A stretch of 64,000 nt of DNA from the NCBI GenBank assembly GCA_023392535.1, contig JAEVYY010000009.1, forward strand, positions 248,001-312,000, given 5' to 3'. The DNA comes from Bacillota bacterium (GTDB taxonomy: Bacteria > Bacillota > Clostridia > Lachnospirales > Lachnospiraceae). Made by a program: the position numbers and the translations under genes. The notes beneath the pieces are model-generated. The model worked only from the letters and a program-made list of their open reading frames with translations. It was not told where the DNA came from and searched no databases. Shown piece after piece: positions 25,522 to 33,960 of this stretch. How positions within the stretch are numbered: position 1 is the first letter of the stretch; every line of letters starts with the position of its first letter.

Positions 25522-27216
25522 TTATAACTTAAAAAATTCTACCATTTCATTTAGTTTTTTTGCACTTTCCCGATTTTCCTGTACCTGATTTAATACATCG
25601 TTCGTCTTTTTTGCAATCCCACTTATTTTATCCGCTATATCTGCCGTTCCTTCTGCTCCTTCTCCAGTAGCTGTAGCAACTTCATCAATTGCCTGACGGA
25701 TAAACCGCGTTTTTTCATAAAGTTGTTCTGCTATGTCATTTATTTCCGTAACTACATTCTGAAACATATCTGCATCCTCATGATATTGGATACTTGTATC
25801 TACAAACATTTCGTAATCTTTCAGTACCTGATTATCCACAAATTCCAATAACATTCTGGAATCCTGTACCACACTTTCAACGGCATCGGAAACATTATAT
25901 GTAATATCATTTATTTGAGATACTGCATTTTTAGAGTTTTCTGCAAGAACACGGATCTCATCGGCAACTACTGCAAATCCTTTTCCGGATTCCCCCGCTC
26001 TCGCAGCTTCAATTGCCGCATTAAGAGCCAATAAGTTTGTTTGAGATGTAATCTGTAAAATCGTCTGCGACAGATCCTTTATTTCTTCAATTGCCGCAGT
26101 CTTATTGATGGATTCCCTTAATTGCTTGTTCGTCCTATCATATATTTCATTCGCTTTTTTATGGGATATTCCTGTTTCTTGCTTTAACTTACCAGCTCTT
26201 AGTTTTATTTCTTTTGCGAGATTTTCACCGCGCAAGGTTTTTTCTTTCATTCCGGATACTTCCGACTCTATTTGTGTGGTAGAAGCCTCCATTTCTTCCG
26301 TCGCTGCAGAAGTTTCTTCCATCCCCGTTGACAATTCATCTGTAGTACCCGAAATGTCTTTAATATCAGCATGCACTTTTTCCATGCTATTAGCCGAATG
26401 TATGGTAGTTTCATTTACTCTTTCTGTCTCATTCTGTATTGCATGAATAATTTGCGAAATCTTAGTCTGCATATTTTGTGACGATTTTGCGATTTCACCA
26501 ATCTCGTCTTTCCTTTTTAGCATAACTTCTTCAAACTGATAGCTGAAATTTCCGCCTTCCATCTGTTTTAGTCTTTCTTTTACCATTGCAATCCCTTTTG
26601 CAATCATACTTCCAAGAAAGTAAGAAATACCACTCCCAATCAGAAGAAGAACGATAGCCAGTCCTATAATTATAAACATGCCCCCTGAAATATGTTCCCT
26701 GACCACATCCGTGTAGATACCAACAAACCACATACCAATCACATTTCCACTCTGATCTGTAATAGGTATATAATAGGTCTGTGCCGATCTACCAAGGATA
26801 TCCGCTGTACCTGCATACTCTTTCTTCTCATTGATTACCGTTTTTACTACTGCGTCTGAAGCTTTGGTATTGATCTGCCTGGTTCCTTTTGCGTCAACAA
26901 CATTCGTCGTAATCCTTGTATCATTCACAAAAATAGTCGCAAGCACCTGCGTATCTCTTGTAAAGTCATCAATTATTTCATAATTTCCATTGATCAAAGT
27001 GTCACCCTTATACAATTGACCGTCTTCCAAATGCCATTCACCCGAATACGACTTTTCTATGATCTGCATTCCCATATGGGAGTAATTCTTTAATTCTTTA
27101 TTACTTTCTTCTTTCATCAGTGAATTGATTTCAAAATAGGTAAAACTCACCACTGCAGCTGTTAATGTCAAAATAATGCCAATCGACGATAAGACAATTT
27201 TCCATTTCAGTTTCAT
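25522..27216 (-). CDS. Methyl-accepting chemotaxis protein with extracellular Cache-type sensor
   Basis: Transmembrane chemoreceptor of 564 residues. TM1 is about residues 7-29, then an extracytoplasmic single-Cache-like domain (DTLINGNYEIIDDF, TYYIPITDQSGNVIGMWFVG), TM2 near 178-202, HAMP, and the signalling hairpin tip QTNLLALNAAIEAARAGESG followed by GFAVVADEIRVLAENS. The ligand is unknown; relatives bind small organic acids. No receptor-specific che genes are near, so it must feed the host pathway. It follows the flavin reductase-rubredoxin gene by 55 bases and probably shares its transcript, hinting at redox or nutrient taxis. GAGGAG precedes the ATG. Confidence 0.93.
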   Translation of the reverse strand: MKLKWKIVLSSIGIILTLTAAVVSFTYFEINSLMKEESNKELKNYSHMGMQIIEKSYSGEWHLEDGQLYKGDTLINGNYEIIDDFTRDTQVLATIFVNDTRITTNVVDAKGTRQINTKASDAVVKTVINEKKEYAGTADILGRSAQTYYIPITDQSGNVIGMWFVGIYTDVVREHISGGMFIIIGLAIVLLLIGSGISYFLGSMIAKGIAMVKERLKQMEGGNFSYQFEEVMLKRKDEIGEIAKSSQNMQTKISQIIHAIQNETERVNETTIHSANSMEKVHADIKDISGTTDELSTGMEETSAATEEMEASTTQIESEVSGMKEKTLRGENLAKEIKLRAGKLKQETGISHKKANEIYDRTNKQLRESINKTAAIEEIKDLSQTILQITSQTNLLALNAAIEAARAGESGKGFAVVADEIRVLAENSKNAVSQINDITYNVSDAVESVVQDSRMLLEFVDNQVLKDYEMFVDTSIQYHEDADMFQNVVTEINDIAEQLYEKTRFIRQAIDEVATATGEGAEGTADIADKISGIAKKTNDVLNQVQENRESAKKLNEMVEFFKL

Positions 27217-27271
27217 GAACTTTCTCCTCAGTATCTCTGTATTTATCCTTTTTTCAATTCTATTTTAATCC

Positions 27272-27901
27272 TTATGTTTGTGGCTCTATTCTTTCAAAAT
27301 CCGATACTGGATGTTTACAGATAGGGCAGATAAAGTCTTCTGGAATATCATCTCCTACATATTCATAGCCACATACGATACAACGCCATACGACCTTTCC
27401 TTCTGAGGCAGCGCTATTTAAATTTGCCTGTGGCTTAATATTTTTTTGATAATAGCTATAGGAAACTGAGTTGGAATCATTTAATATCTGCATATCCGTA
27501 ATAGATGCTATGAATAATGTATGTGTATCCATATCTATCATACTTTCTACTTCTGCCGATAAATAACTGTTTGCTTCCTCTGTCACATATAAAATTCCAT
27601 TTTTACTACGAACGACGGGTGAAAAGCCGTCCAATTTATCAACTGTCCTTCCCGACTGAAAACCAAATCTTTCAAATGTTGGCATCCCGGTCTGTTCGTT
27701 TAAAATAGATAGATTAAACTTTTGAGTCATCTTAATCATATCATGCGTTAGATTGCTCTTATTGACTGCTATCGCAATACGATTCGGACTTTCTGTTACC
27801 TGCATTACGGTATTGATGATGCATCCATTATCCTTTCCTTCCTGATGCGCCATTAATATAAATAGTCCATAAGTTAAATTATACATAGTTTTTGGGTTCA
27901 T
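27272..27901 (-). CDS. Flavin reductase-rubredoxin fusion (high-molecular-weight rubredoxin)
   Basis: Two-domain electron carrier. Residues 1-150 are an FMN-binding flavin reductase-like split barrel (VTESPNRIAIAVNKSNLTHD, FERFGFQSGRTVDK). Residues about 165-209 are a rubredoxin with two CxxCG-type knuckles (WRCIVCGYEYVGD and EDFICPICKHPVSDFER). This is the Hrb architecture of acetogens and other clostridia, which passes electrons from NAD(P)H to flavodiiron proteins such as FprA. FprA and a stand-alone rubredoxin are encoded 3-5 kb away in the same element. It has its own promoter, TTGCTA, 17 bases, TAAAAT, at 28048-28020. Confidence 0.93.
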   Translation of the reverse strand: MNPKTMYNLTYGLFILMAHQEGKDNGCIINTVMQVTESPNRIAIAVNKSNLTHDMIKMTQKFNLSILNEQTGMPTFERFGFQSGRTVDKLDGFSPVVRSKNGILYVTEEANSYLSAEVESMIDMDTHTLFIASITDMQILNDSNSVSYSYYQKNIKPQANLNSAASEGKVVWRCIVCGYEYVGDDIPEDFICPICKHPVSDFERIEPQT

Positions 27902-28214
27902 TCTTTAAATACCTCGACTTTCCGTATCCTATATGTCCTTCTATCTTTTCATCGATTGTATGTACACCCCTCACTATACATTGCTTCTTTTAGATAGATA
28001 GCCTGAATTATTATTATTTATTTTATCAAAACACTTGTTAAATAGCAATTAAATATCTATGAAATAACGTATAAAAACAGATACGATATGGGCTTAAAAA
28101 AACTGAAATAGCAGCAAATGGTCTTCCTCCTAACGTATCTAAGTCTCTACGTTTTAAAACCATTTGCTGCTATTCTTAAGAAAATCTCCTTCTAAACTTA
28201 TTAGAAAGACTACG
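27902..28214. other. 313-base intergenic stretch: promoter and terminator
   Basis: No coding potential seen. It holds the promoter for the flavin reductase-rubredoxin gene (minus-strand TTGCTA at 28048-28043, TAAAAT at 28025-28020, 17-base spacer) with a long leader, and the nested hairpin terminator of the CoA-disulfide reductase gene at 28094-28174. Confidence 0.7.
28094..28174 (-). terminator. Large nested hairpin downstream of CoA-disulfide reductase gene
   Basis: Perfect 16-bp stem AATAGCAGCAAATGGT (28107-28122) / ACCATTTGCTGCTATT (28159-28174). The 36-base loop itself contains AACGTA/TACGTT. On the minus strand the stem is followed by TCAGTTTTTTTAAG, so it can act as a terminator, though the stem and loop are unusually long. 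Confidence 0.7.
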
Positions 28215-30710
28215 TTAGATAAACAAATTTACATTTGATTCCTCCGCTTCACCAAGATAAGAAGCTACCCCAGCAAATGTAACACCATCAATCAGTTCTT
28301 CCTTTTTGATTCCCATAACATCCATAGACATCGTGCAGGCAATCAACTTGACTCCATTGTCCATTGCTTTTTTCATGAGCTCGTCAAGGGAATCTACATT
28401 TTTATCATTCATTACTTTCTTCATCATTGCTGTCCCCATACCCGCCATATGCATTTTAGATAATTTCAATTTTTTAGTTCCCCTTGGCATCATTTTTCCA
28501 AACATAGTGTCGATAAAACTTTTCTTAACGGTTGTCTTTTGGGTTTTCCTAAGTGCATTTAATCCCCAGAAAGTAAAGAACATAGTAACCGGACGCCCCA
28601 TGGCTGCTGCGCCATTTGCAATAATAAAGGAAGCCAGAACTTTATCCAGATCTCCACTAAAAACAATTAACGTCTTTCCCTGCGGAAAATCTATCTTTTC
28701 ATGTTTCCTCTCTGTCATACATACCTCAGCTCCTTTTTTGATATAAACTACATTTTCATTCTTGTTCCGCTCTGTTTTCAGTAATGTATTACCCGTTTGT
28801 TTACACCAGGCTCCTACATCATTTGCAAATCCCATATCCGTAGCTGCTACTTGCAATATTTCTGATTCTTTCATCTCGCAGATTGCTTCATGAACCTTCA
28901 TAATCGGTCCCGGACATTGTAATCCCGAGCAGTCTAAAACTCTTATTGCTTTATCCGATACAATAGTTACATTTGGTTCTGGAGTTTCATTTATTTTTAC
29001 TATGTCAGTTTTTATTTTCTCATTCATACGCTCTTTAAAATGCATGGATTTATAAAACGATGTTCCTCCTGATAATATTGCCACGTTTTGAAATCCATTC
29101 TGCATTAACAATCTTGCTGCATGATAGGAACGGACTCCTATAGCGCAATATGGAATAATTAATTTCTCTTTATCCAATTCTTCCATACGTTTCTGGAGCT
29201 GTCCCAGAGGGATATGGTAAGATCCTGGTATCGCAAATACCATTCTTTCCATTTCTTCGGTCACATCCAAAACAAGAAACTCATTTTTTCTTGTTTTGTC
29301 AGACATTAATTGGTCTAATTCATCCCACTCGATAAAAGAAGCCAATCCGCGAATTATATTTTCTGCTACAAATCCAAGCATATTCACAGGATCTTTTGCG
29401 GATGAAAATGGGGGTGCATATGCCAGCTCCAATTCTTCTAAATCGTAAATCGTTCCATTTAGCCTCATAGTGGTAGCAAGTGTATCTATTCTCTTATCAA
29501 CCCCATCCTGACCAACTATTTGTCCTCCAAATAGTTTTCCTTCTTTATCAAAAATCATTTTAAGAGTAACCGGAGTTGCTCCCGGATAATATCCAGCATG
29601 AGATTTCTGATTGATTAAAACGGTATAATAATCCTGATTTTTTATTTTACCCAGTGCCTTTAGTTGTTTTTCGTTCATACCTACAGAGGCAACATGCAGA
29701 TCAAATACTTTTGCTACCGCTGTTCCAAGTGTCCCCATATATTTTTTTTGATCACCGGCAAGGTTATCTGCTAAAATTCTTGCCTGCTTATTTGCCGGCC
29801 CTGCAAGTGGAATCATAGTCTGATCTTTTGATACATAGTTAACTACTTCTATGACATCCCCAACTGCATAAATGTCTTTGGCAGAAGTCCGTAAATAGGG
29901 ATCAACTACTACTCCCCCTCTGACATTGGTCTTTATTCCTGCGGCCTTTGCTAGCTCACTGTTAGGTCTGACACCAATCGACAAGATAACCATGTCTGTT
30001 TCTATCATATTTCCACTTGTTAATTCTATCTTTGTACCTGTGCTGTCATTATGGAACGCCTTCACACCATCTCCCAAAATAAGATCAATTTGATTCCTGA
30101 TCATATTTTCATGTAGCAAAGTAGCCATTTCAGGATCCACGGGAGCCATGACCTGATTTTGCATCTCTATCAGAGACACTTCCATTCCTGTCTCTTTCAA
30201 ATTTTCTGCCATTTCAAGTCCTATAAATCCTCCACCTATAATAGTTGCCTTACGCGGTTTCTTTTCCTGCAAGAAGGCTTTTATTGCATCCGTATCGTTA
30301 ACCGTCCATAGCTTAAAAATATGATCACTGTCAATTCCAGGTATATTTGGTTTTATTGGTGACGACCCAGTTGCAAGAACCAAATTATCATAAGATTCCT
30401 CATAGATTTTTCCTGCTATTAAATCTTTTACTTTTACTGCTTTTTTATCGGGTATAATTTCTATCACTTCATTGTTTACCCTTACATCGATTTGATATTT
30501 ATTTTTCATTGCCTCAGGCGTCTGTAACAATAATGCATCTCGACTCTTTATGACGTCACCGATATAATAGGGAAGACCACAATTTGCATAGGAGATATAA
30601 TCTCCCCGTTCAAACATAATAATCTCCATCGATTCATCTCTTCTGCGTAATCTTGCAGCTGTTGTAGCTCCACCGGCTACCCCTCCAATAATAAGTGTTC
30701 TATTTGCCAT
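28215..30710 (-). CDS. CoA-disulfide reductase fused to rhodanese, TusA and DsrE domains
   Basis: An 831-residue sulfur-redox fusion. The first 445 residues are a pyridine nucleotide-disulfide oxidoreductase of the CoA-disulfide/NADH oxidase class: FAD loop IIGGVAGGATTAARLRR, single active cysteine C44 in YANCGLPYYIG, NAD loop TIIGGGFIGLEMAENL. A rhodanese domain follows (active PYCAIGVRSYHAARLL), then TusA with LDCSGLQCPGPIMKV, then a DsrE/DsrF-like domain to the end. Family members reduce CoA disulfide, persulfide or polysulfide with NAD(P)H; the exact substrate is unknown. AAGGAG precedes the ATG. The promoter shows a CRP/FNR-like dyad and a Rex-like box. Confidence 0.92.
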   Translation of the reverse strand: MANRTLIIGGVAGGATTAARLRRRDESMEIIMFERGDYISYANCGLPYYIGDVIKSRDALLLQTPEAMKNKYQIDVRVNNEVIEIIPDKKAVKVKDLIAGKIYEESYDNLVLATGSSPIKPNIPGIDSDHIFKLWTVNDTDAIKAFLQEKKPRKATIIGGGFIGLEMAENLKETGMEVSLIEMQNQVMAPVDPEMATLLHENMIRNQIDLILGDGVKAFHNDSTGTKIELTSGNMIETDMVILSIGVRPNSELAKAAGIKTNVRGGVVVDPYLRTSAKDIYAVGDVIEVVNYVSKDQTMIPLAGPANKQARILADNLAGDQKKYMGTLGTAVAKVFDLHVASVGMNEKQLKALGKIKNQDYYTVLINQKSHAGYYPGATPVTLKMIFDKEGKLFGGQIVGQDGVDKRIDTLATTMRLNGTIYDLEELELAYAPPFSSAKDPVNMLGFVAENIIRGLASFIEWDELDQLMSDKTRKNEFLVLDVTEEMERMVFAIPGSYHIPLGQLQKRMEELDKEKLIIPYCAIGVRSYHAARLLMQNGFQNVAILSGGTSFYKSMHFKERMNEKIKTDIVKINETPEPNVTIVSDKAIRVLDCSGLQCPGPIMKVHEAICEMKESEILQVAATDMGFANDVGAWCKQTGNTLLKTERNKNENVVYIKKGAEVCMTERKHEKIDFPQGKTLIVFSGDLDKVLASFIIANGAAAMGRPVTMFFTFWGLNALRKTQKTTVKKSFIDTMFGKMMPRGTKKLKLSKMHMAGMGTAMMKKVMNDKNVDSLDELMKKAMDNGVKLIACTMSMDVMGIKKEELIDGVTFAGVASYLGEAEESNVNLFI

Positions 30711-30726
30711 AAGAATTCTCCTTCCA

Positions 30727-30744
30727 TTGTTATAAAATTAACAA
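30727..30744. promoter_or_regulatory. Rex-like operator upstream of CoA-disulfide reductase gene
   Basis: TTGTTATAAAATTAACAA has arms matching the Rex consensus TTGTTAAnnnnTTAACAA at 13 of 14 positions. It sits 17-34 bases before the start codon, about 14-31 bases after the predicted transcription start. Rex is an NADH/NAD+-sensing repressor of Firmicutes. Confidence 0.6.
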
Positions 30745-30764
30745 AAAACGTTTTGTTTGAATTC

Positions 30765-30806
30765 ATTATAAAATTCAGAAATAACTTTTTCTGTAACTTT
30801 GTCACA
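30765..30806 (-). promoter_or_regulatory. CoA-disulfide reductase promoter with CRP/FNR-like dyad
   Basis: Minus-strand TATAAT at 30770-30765 and the dyad TGTAACTTTGTCACA at 30792-30806, centred near -41. Its TATGTGAC and ACAGAAAAA flanks repeat those of the trxA promoter, suggesting one shared activator. Confidence 0.55.
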
Positions 30807-30816
30807 TAACAGAATA

Positions 30817-30868
30817 CAAAAAAGCTCTGTATCAGTAACAGGTCAATTCCCATACCGATACAGAGCTT
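30817..30868 (-). terminator. Terminator downstream of rubredoxin
   Basis: On the minus strand AAGCTCTGTATC (30868-30857) pairs with GATACAGAGCTT (30833-30822), a perfect 12-bp stem, running into TTTTTTGTATTC. Confidence 0.88.
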
Positions 30869-30890
30869 ATTCCATCTTTTTCTATCCTGT

Positions 30891-31046
30891 CTATTGTTGT
30901 GAAAACTGGTCTTTTCCGGCTCCACAAAGCGGACATACAAAATCTTCTGGCAAATCTTCAAATTTTGTGCCAGGTGCTATCCCATTATCAGGATCACCTT
31001 TCTCTTCCTCATACTCCCATCCGCAAATATCACATACATATTTCAT
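30891..31046 (-). CDS. Rubredoxin
   Basis: Small one-electron carrier of 51 residues, with iron held by four cysteines in two knuckles: YVCDICGWEYEEE at the N-terminus and EDFVCPLCGAGKDQF at the C-terminus. The middle GIAPGTKFEDLP loop is canonical. AAGGAGG precedes the ATG. The promoter at about 31107-31079 reads TTGCAG, 17 bases, TATATA, and a strong terminator follows, so it is its own transcript. It is the expected electron donor for FprA, encoded just upstream, with the flavin reductase-rubredoxin fusion as a second route. Confidence 0.95.
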   Translation of the reverse strand: MKYVCDICGWEYEEEKGDPDNGIAPGTKFEDLPEDFVCPLCGAGKDQFSQQ

Positions 31047-31143
31047 TTTTAAAAATCCTCCTTATTTACTTTTTACTATATAGATTGCAATCCAATAAAC
31101 TGCAAATCCCAACAATTATTATAAAACCAATTATTAGATAACG

Positions 31144-32343
31144 CTAAGGCATACTTGCCGCAATGGCAGCAACAAGCTCTTCAATCTCCTTTGATTGCGG
31201 TTCCTTCAGAGAAGATTTTATACTTACCTTTTCTTCAATAATTGTCATATTTTTCATAGTTGAAATAATTTCCTTCATCAATTTTCCACTCGCAGGAGCC
31301 CATGAACCATTTTCCATAAATGCTACTGTTCTATTTTGCAGATTATGATTGGAAATATCTCTCAATAATTCATCCATACTAATAAAAATACCTGCATTAT
31401 ATGTGGTCGAAGCAAAAACCAAATGACTATAACGAAACGATGCTGCAACAATTTCTGATGCCGGAGTGACCGATACATCAAACATCACCGTCTTAATACC
31501 GATATCACGCAATCTGCAGGAAAGAATATTGGCTGCGTTTTCTGTATTCCCATATACAGAAGCATATGCAATCATAACTCCTGTTTCTTCCGGAGTGTAA
31601 GTACTCCATCTTTGATACTTTTCTACATATTTATCTATATCCTGTCGCCATACAAATCCGTGCAGAGGACATATCATATTAATTTCAACGGATGCCATTT
31701 TTTTTAAAAGGGCATGTACCTGTAATCCGTACTTACCAACGATATTCGTATAGTATCTTCGGGATTCGTCCATATAATCCCTCTCAAAATCAACCTCATC
31801 CGCAAAAATAGCGCCATTTAATGCACCAAATATACCAAAAGCATCTGCTGAAAATAAGATTTTATCCGTTTTATCATAAGAAACCATGACCTCCGGCCAA
31901 TGAACCATAGGTGCCGACATAAAAGTAATCTCATGTATTCCTGTCTGAATGCATTCACCTTCACTAACAACCATAATACGATCATCAATATCAATATCAA
32001 AAAATTGATGAATCATAGTATGTATTTTCGCATTACAGATAACAGTCGTTTCAGGATATCTGAGTAATAATTCTTCCATCGTTGCAGAATGATCCGGTTC
32101 CATATGATGAACTACAAGGTAGTCCAATTTTCGCCCATTCAAAATGAATTTTATATTTTCAAAAAAAACTTTTCCAACAGCTTTGTCTACTGTATCAAAT
32201 AATACTGTTTTACCATCCATAAGAAGATAGGAATTATAGGAGACACCCGCCGGAACGGAATAAACACCTTCAAACATGGCAAGTCTTCTATCATCACATC
32301 CTACCCAAAATAAGTCACTTGAAATTTGTTTTGTACAATACAT
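31144..32343 (-). CDS. fprA: A-type flavodiiron protein (oxygen or NO reductase)
   Basis: Reduces O2 to water, or NO, with electrons from rubredoxin. The N-terminal metallo-beta-lactamase-like domain carries the diiron ligands H80, E82, D84, H85 (VVHHMEPDHSATME), with later ligands in SAPMVHWPEV, LFSADAFG and CPLHGFVW. A C-terminal flavodoxin domain begins near 255 (IAYASVYGNTENAANIL). The start at 32343 gives 399 residues and the family N-terminus (ISSDLFWVGCDDRR); an ATG at 32400 would add 19 residues of unmatched sequence, and neither has a strong ribosome site. The promoter overlaps a palindrome like a PerR box. Confidence 0.94.
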   Translation of the reverse strand: MYCTKQISSDLFWVGCDDRRLAMFEGVYSVPAGVSYNSYLLMDGKTVLFDTVDKAVGKVFFENIKFILNGRKLDYLVVHHMEPDHSATMEELLLRYPETTVICNAKIHTMIHQFFDIDIDDRIMVVSEGECIQTGIHEITFMSAPMVHWPEVMVSYDKTDKILFSADAFGIFGALNGAIFADEVDFERDYMDESRRYYTNIVGKYGLQVHALLKKMASVEINMICPLHGFVWRQDIDKYVEKYQRWSTYTPEETGVMIAYASVYGNTENAANILSCRLRDIGIKTVMFDVSVTPASEIVAASFRYSHLVFASTTYNAGIFISMDELLRDISNHNLQNRTVAFMENGSWAPASGKLMKEIISTMKNMTIIEEKVSIKSSLKEPQSKEIEELVAAIAASMP

Positions 32344-32415
32344 AGGCTTCTGTCCATTCTTTAATCGTAAAATAATATAGTCACAGTTCTCTTCATACAT
32401 TTTATTATATGAAAA

Positions 32416-32453
32416 TATAATAATTATTATAGCAGACTATCTAATAAATTCAA
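32416..32453 (-). promoter_or_regulatory. fprA promoter overlapped by a PerR-like palindrome
   Basis: Minus-strand TTGAAT (32453-32448), 16 bases, TATAAT (32431-32426). The -10 lies in the perfect 16-bp palindrome TATAATAATTATTATA, 32416-32431. Aligned to the PerR consensus TTATAATnATTATAA, 12 of 14 positions agree. Confidence 0.6.
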
Positions 32454-32494
32454 GTAAAACAGTTTATATTTATATGTTTACAATGACTTAGTAT

Positions 32495-33949
32495 TTACTT
32501 TATCTCTGCTTTTAGTGTAATTAAAAACTCGCAACCGCAATGCTCATTCTGATTTGATTCTTCTTTACTACATGATTTAAGCTGTATTGCAAATCCATGT
32601 GCCACTACTATATTCTTTACAATCGTAAGTCCAAGCCCACTTCCTCCTGTTTTTGAATTTCTTGCCTCATCTACTCTTACAAACGGTTCAAAAATGGTGT
32701 TTTTCAATCGTTTTGGTATCCCAATTCCATTATCTCCAATTATGATTCTCCATGTTTTATCCTCTGATGATTCTTCTGCCTTTACATAAATTGTTGTTCC
32801 TGCAAAATTATATTTTATCGCATTTTCAATCAAATTGGAGAATACCCTTTCCATCTGCTGTTCATCCATATTGCAAAAAATAATATTGTTCTCCTGCGGT
32901 AAAAAAAAGTCAAAATTCATTCCTTCTTTTTCTATTTCGGGTTGATAAAAAAGTATCTGCCTTGTTATAAACTCACACAAATCAACCTTTTTCTTTTGTA
33001 ACGTCAAATGTTTGTTTTCTGTTCTTACGTATGTAAATAAATCTGTAATTAACTGATTTGCACGAACGCTATTCTGGTACAGGACTCTATAATACTGTTC
33101 TCTTTTTTCTTCCTTTAAGCTTTCATTTTCCAGCAATACTTCACTATATCCTTGTATCGACGCCAGCGGATTCTTAAGATCATGGGAAAGTTCCATTAAT
33201 ATCTTCTGCCTGTCCCGTTCCAGTTCTTTTCGTTTTTCCCTTTCTGCTTTGAGAGCGGCAGAAAGTTTATCAAATTCTTCTTTTAACTCTTTAAATTCAC
33301 CTTCCATTACCGTATTGTTTGTGTCATCATATTGGTTATGGGATAATCTTTTGGTATAAACGCTAAGTTCCTTTAATGGTCTCGTAAATTGACGTGCCGT
33401 TATTTTGGCACTGATAAAAGAAACCCCAAATACCATTAACAGATATACTAGAATAACAATACATAACAGCATAATAGCAGATTCTGTATTTTCTGCCTCT
33501 GGATTCAGTCCTACCGTAAATAAGACTCTGAGTTCACTTGGAAATGATACGATTACCCAGTACTTTCCCATTTCGCTATATGCAACATTACATTTGTAAT
33601 CAGAATCGGCTTTATCTGAATCACCGATTTCCAATATTATATTCGTATGTTCCTCTTTACTCAAAAAACCTTCCTTCCAAAGTTTTTTTCCACATAAATG
33701 AATGCTCTGAAAATCATCCGTTATAATATCTACTGAGCCGCCATTATCTTCAATTTCTCCAATATTAATTTCCGAATAACTCTCATATAATAAACTTTCT
33801 GGTTTAAACTTTTCATTCATGAAATTATGTTGGGTGAAATTGCTCAGAACTTCTAATATAAATAATGGTAACAAAGAAACAAAAAAATACAAAATAAAAA
33901 GATATCTATTACTCTTTCTAATTATTCCAGCTATTGTCTTTTCCCGCAT
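32495..33949 (-). CDS. Membrane sensor histidine kinase
   Basis: Two-component sensor of 484 residues. TM1 is about 14-36, an extracytoplasmic domain of roughly 120 residues follows, TM2 is around 160-180, then HAMP, HisKA with the phospho-accepting histidine in LMELSHDLKNPLASIQGY, and HATPase with NLIENAIKYN, GDNGIGIP and GGSGLGLTIVKN. The ATG at 33949 follows AGAGGA by 6 bases; a TTG further upstream is not needed. It starts 11 bases after the response regulator stop, so the two are an operon. The signal is unknown. The neighbouring membrane serine hydrolase suggests a cell-envelope stimulus, as in VanS-like systems. Confidence 0.94.
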   Translation of the reverse strand: MREKTIAGIIRKSNRYLFILYFFVSLLPLFILEVLSNFTQHNFMNEKFKPESLLYESYSEINIGEIEDNGGSVDIITDDFQSIHLCGKKLWKEGFLSKEEHTNIILEIGDSDKADSDYKCNVAYSEMGKYWVIVSFPSELRVLFTVGLNPEAENTESAIMLLCIVILVYLLMVFGVSFISAKITARQFTRPLKELSVYTKRLSHNQYDDTNNTVMEGEFKELKEEFDKLSAALKAEREKRKELERDRQKILMELSHDLKNPLASIQGYSEVLLENESLKEEKREQYYRVLYQNSVRANQLITDLFTYVRTENKHLTLQKKKVDLCEFITRQILFYQPEIEKEGMNFDFFLPQENNIIFCNMDEQQMERVFSNLIENAIKYNFAGTTIYVKAEESSEDKTWRIIIGDNGIGIPKRLKNTIFEPFVRVDEARNSKTGGSGLGLTIVKNIVVAHGFAIQLKSCSKEESNQNEHCGCEFLITLKAEIK

Positions 33950-33960
33950 GTGTTGTCCTC

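Noticed and set aside
30677..30961. 94-codon open frame over the rubredoxin region
   Set aside because: It runs through the promoter of the CoA-disulfide reductase gene and a strong terminator hairpin; the real gene here is the 51-residue rubredoxin in another frame with all four cysteines.
31082..31097. GATTGCAATC palindrome in the rubredoxin promoter
   Set aside because: It is short, lies in the spacer between -35 and -10, and matches no regulator known to me.
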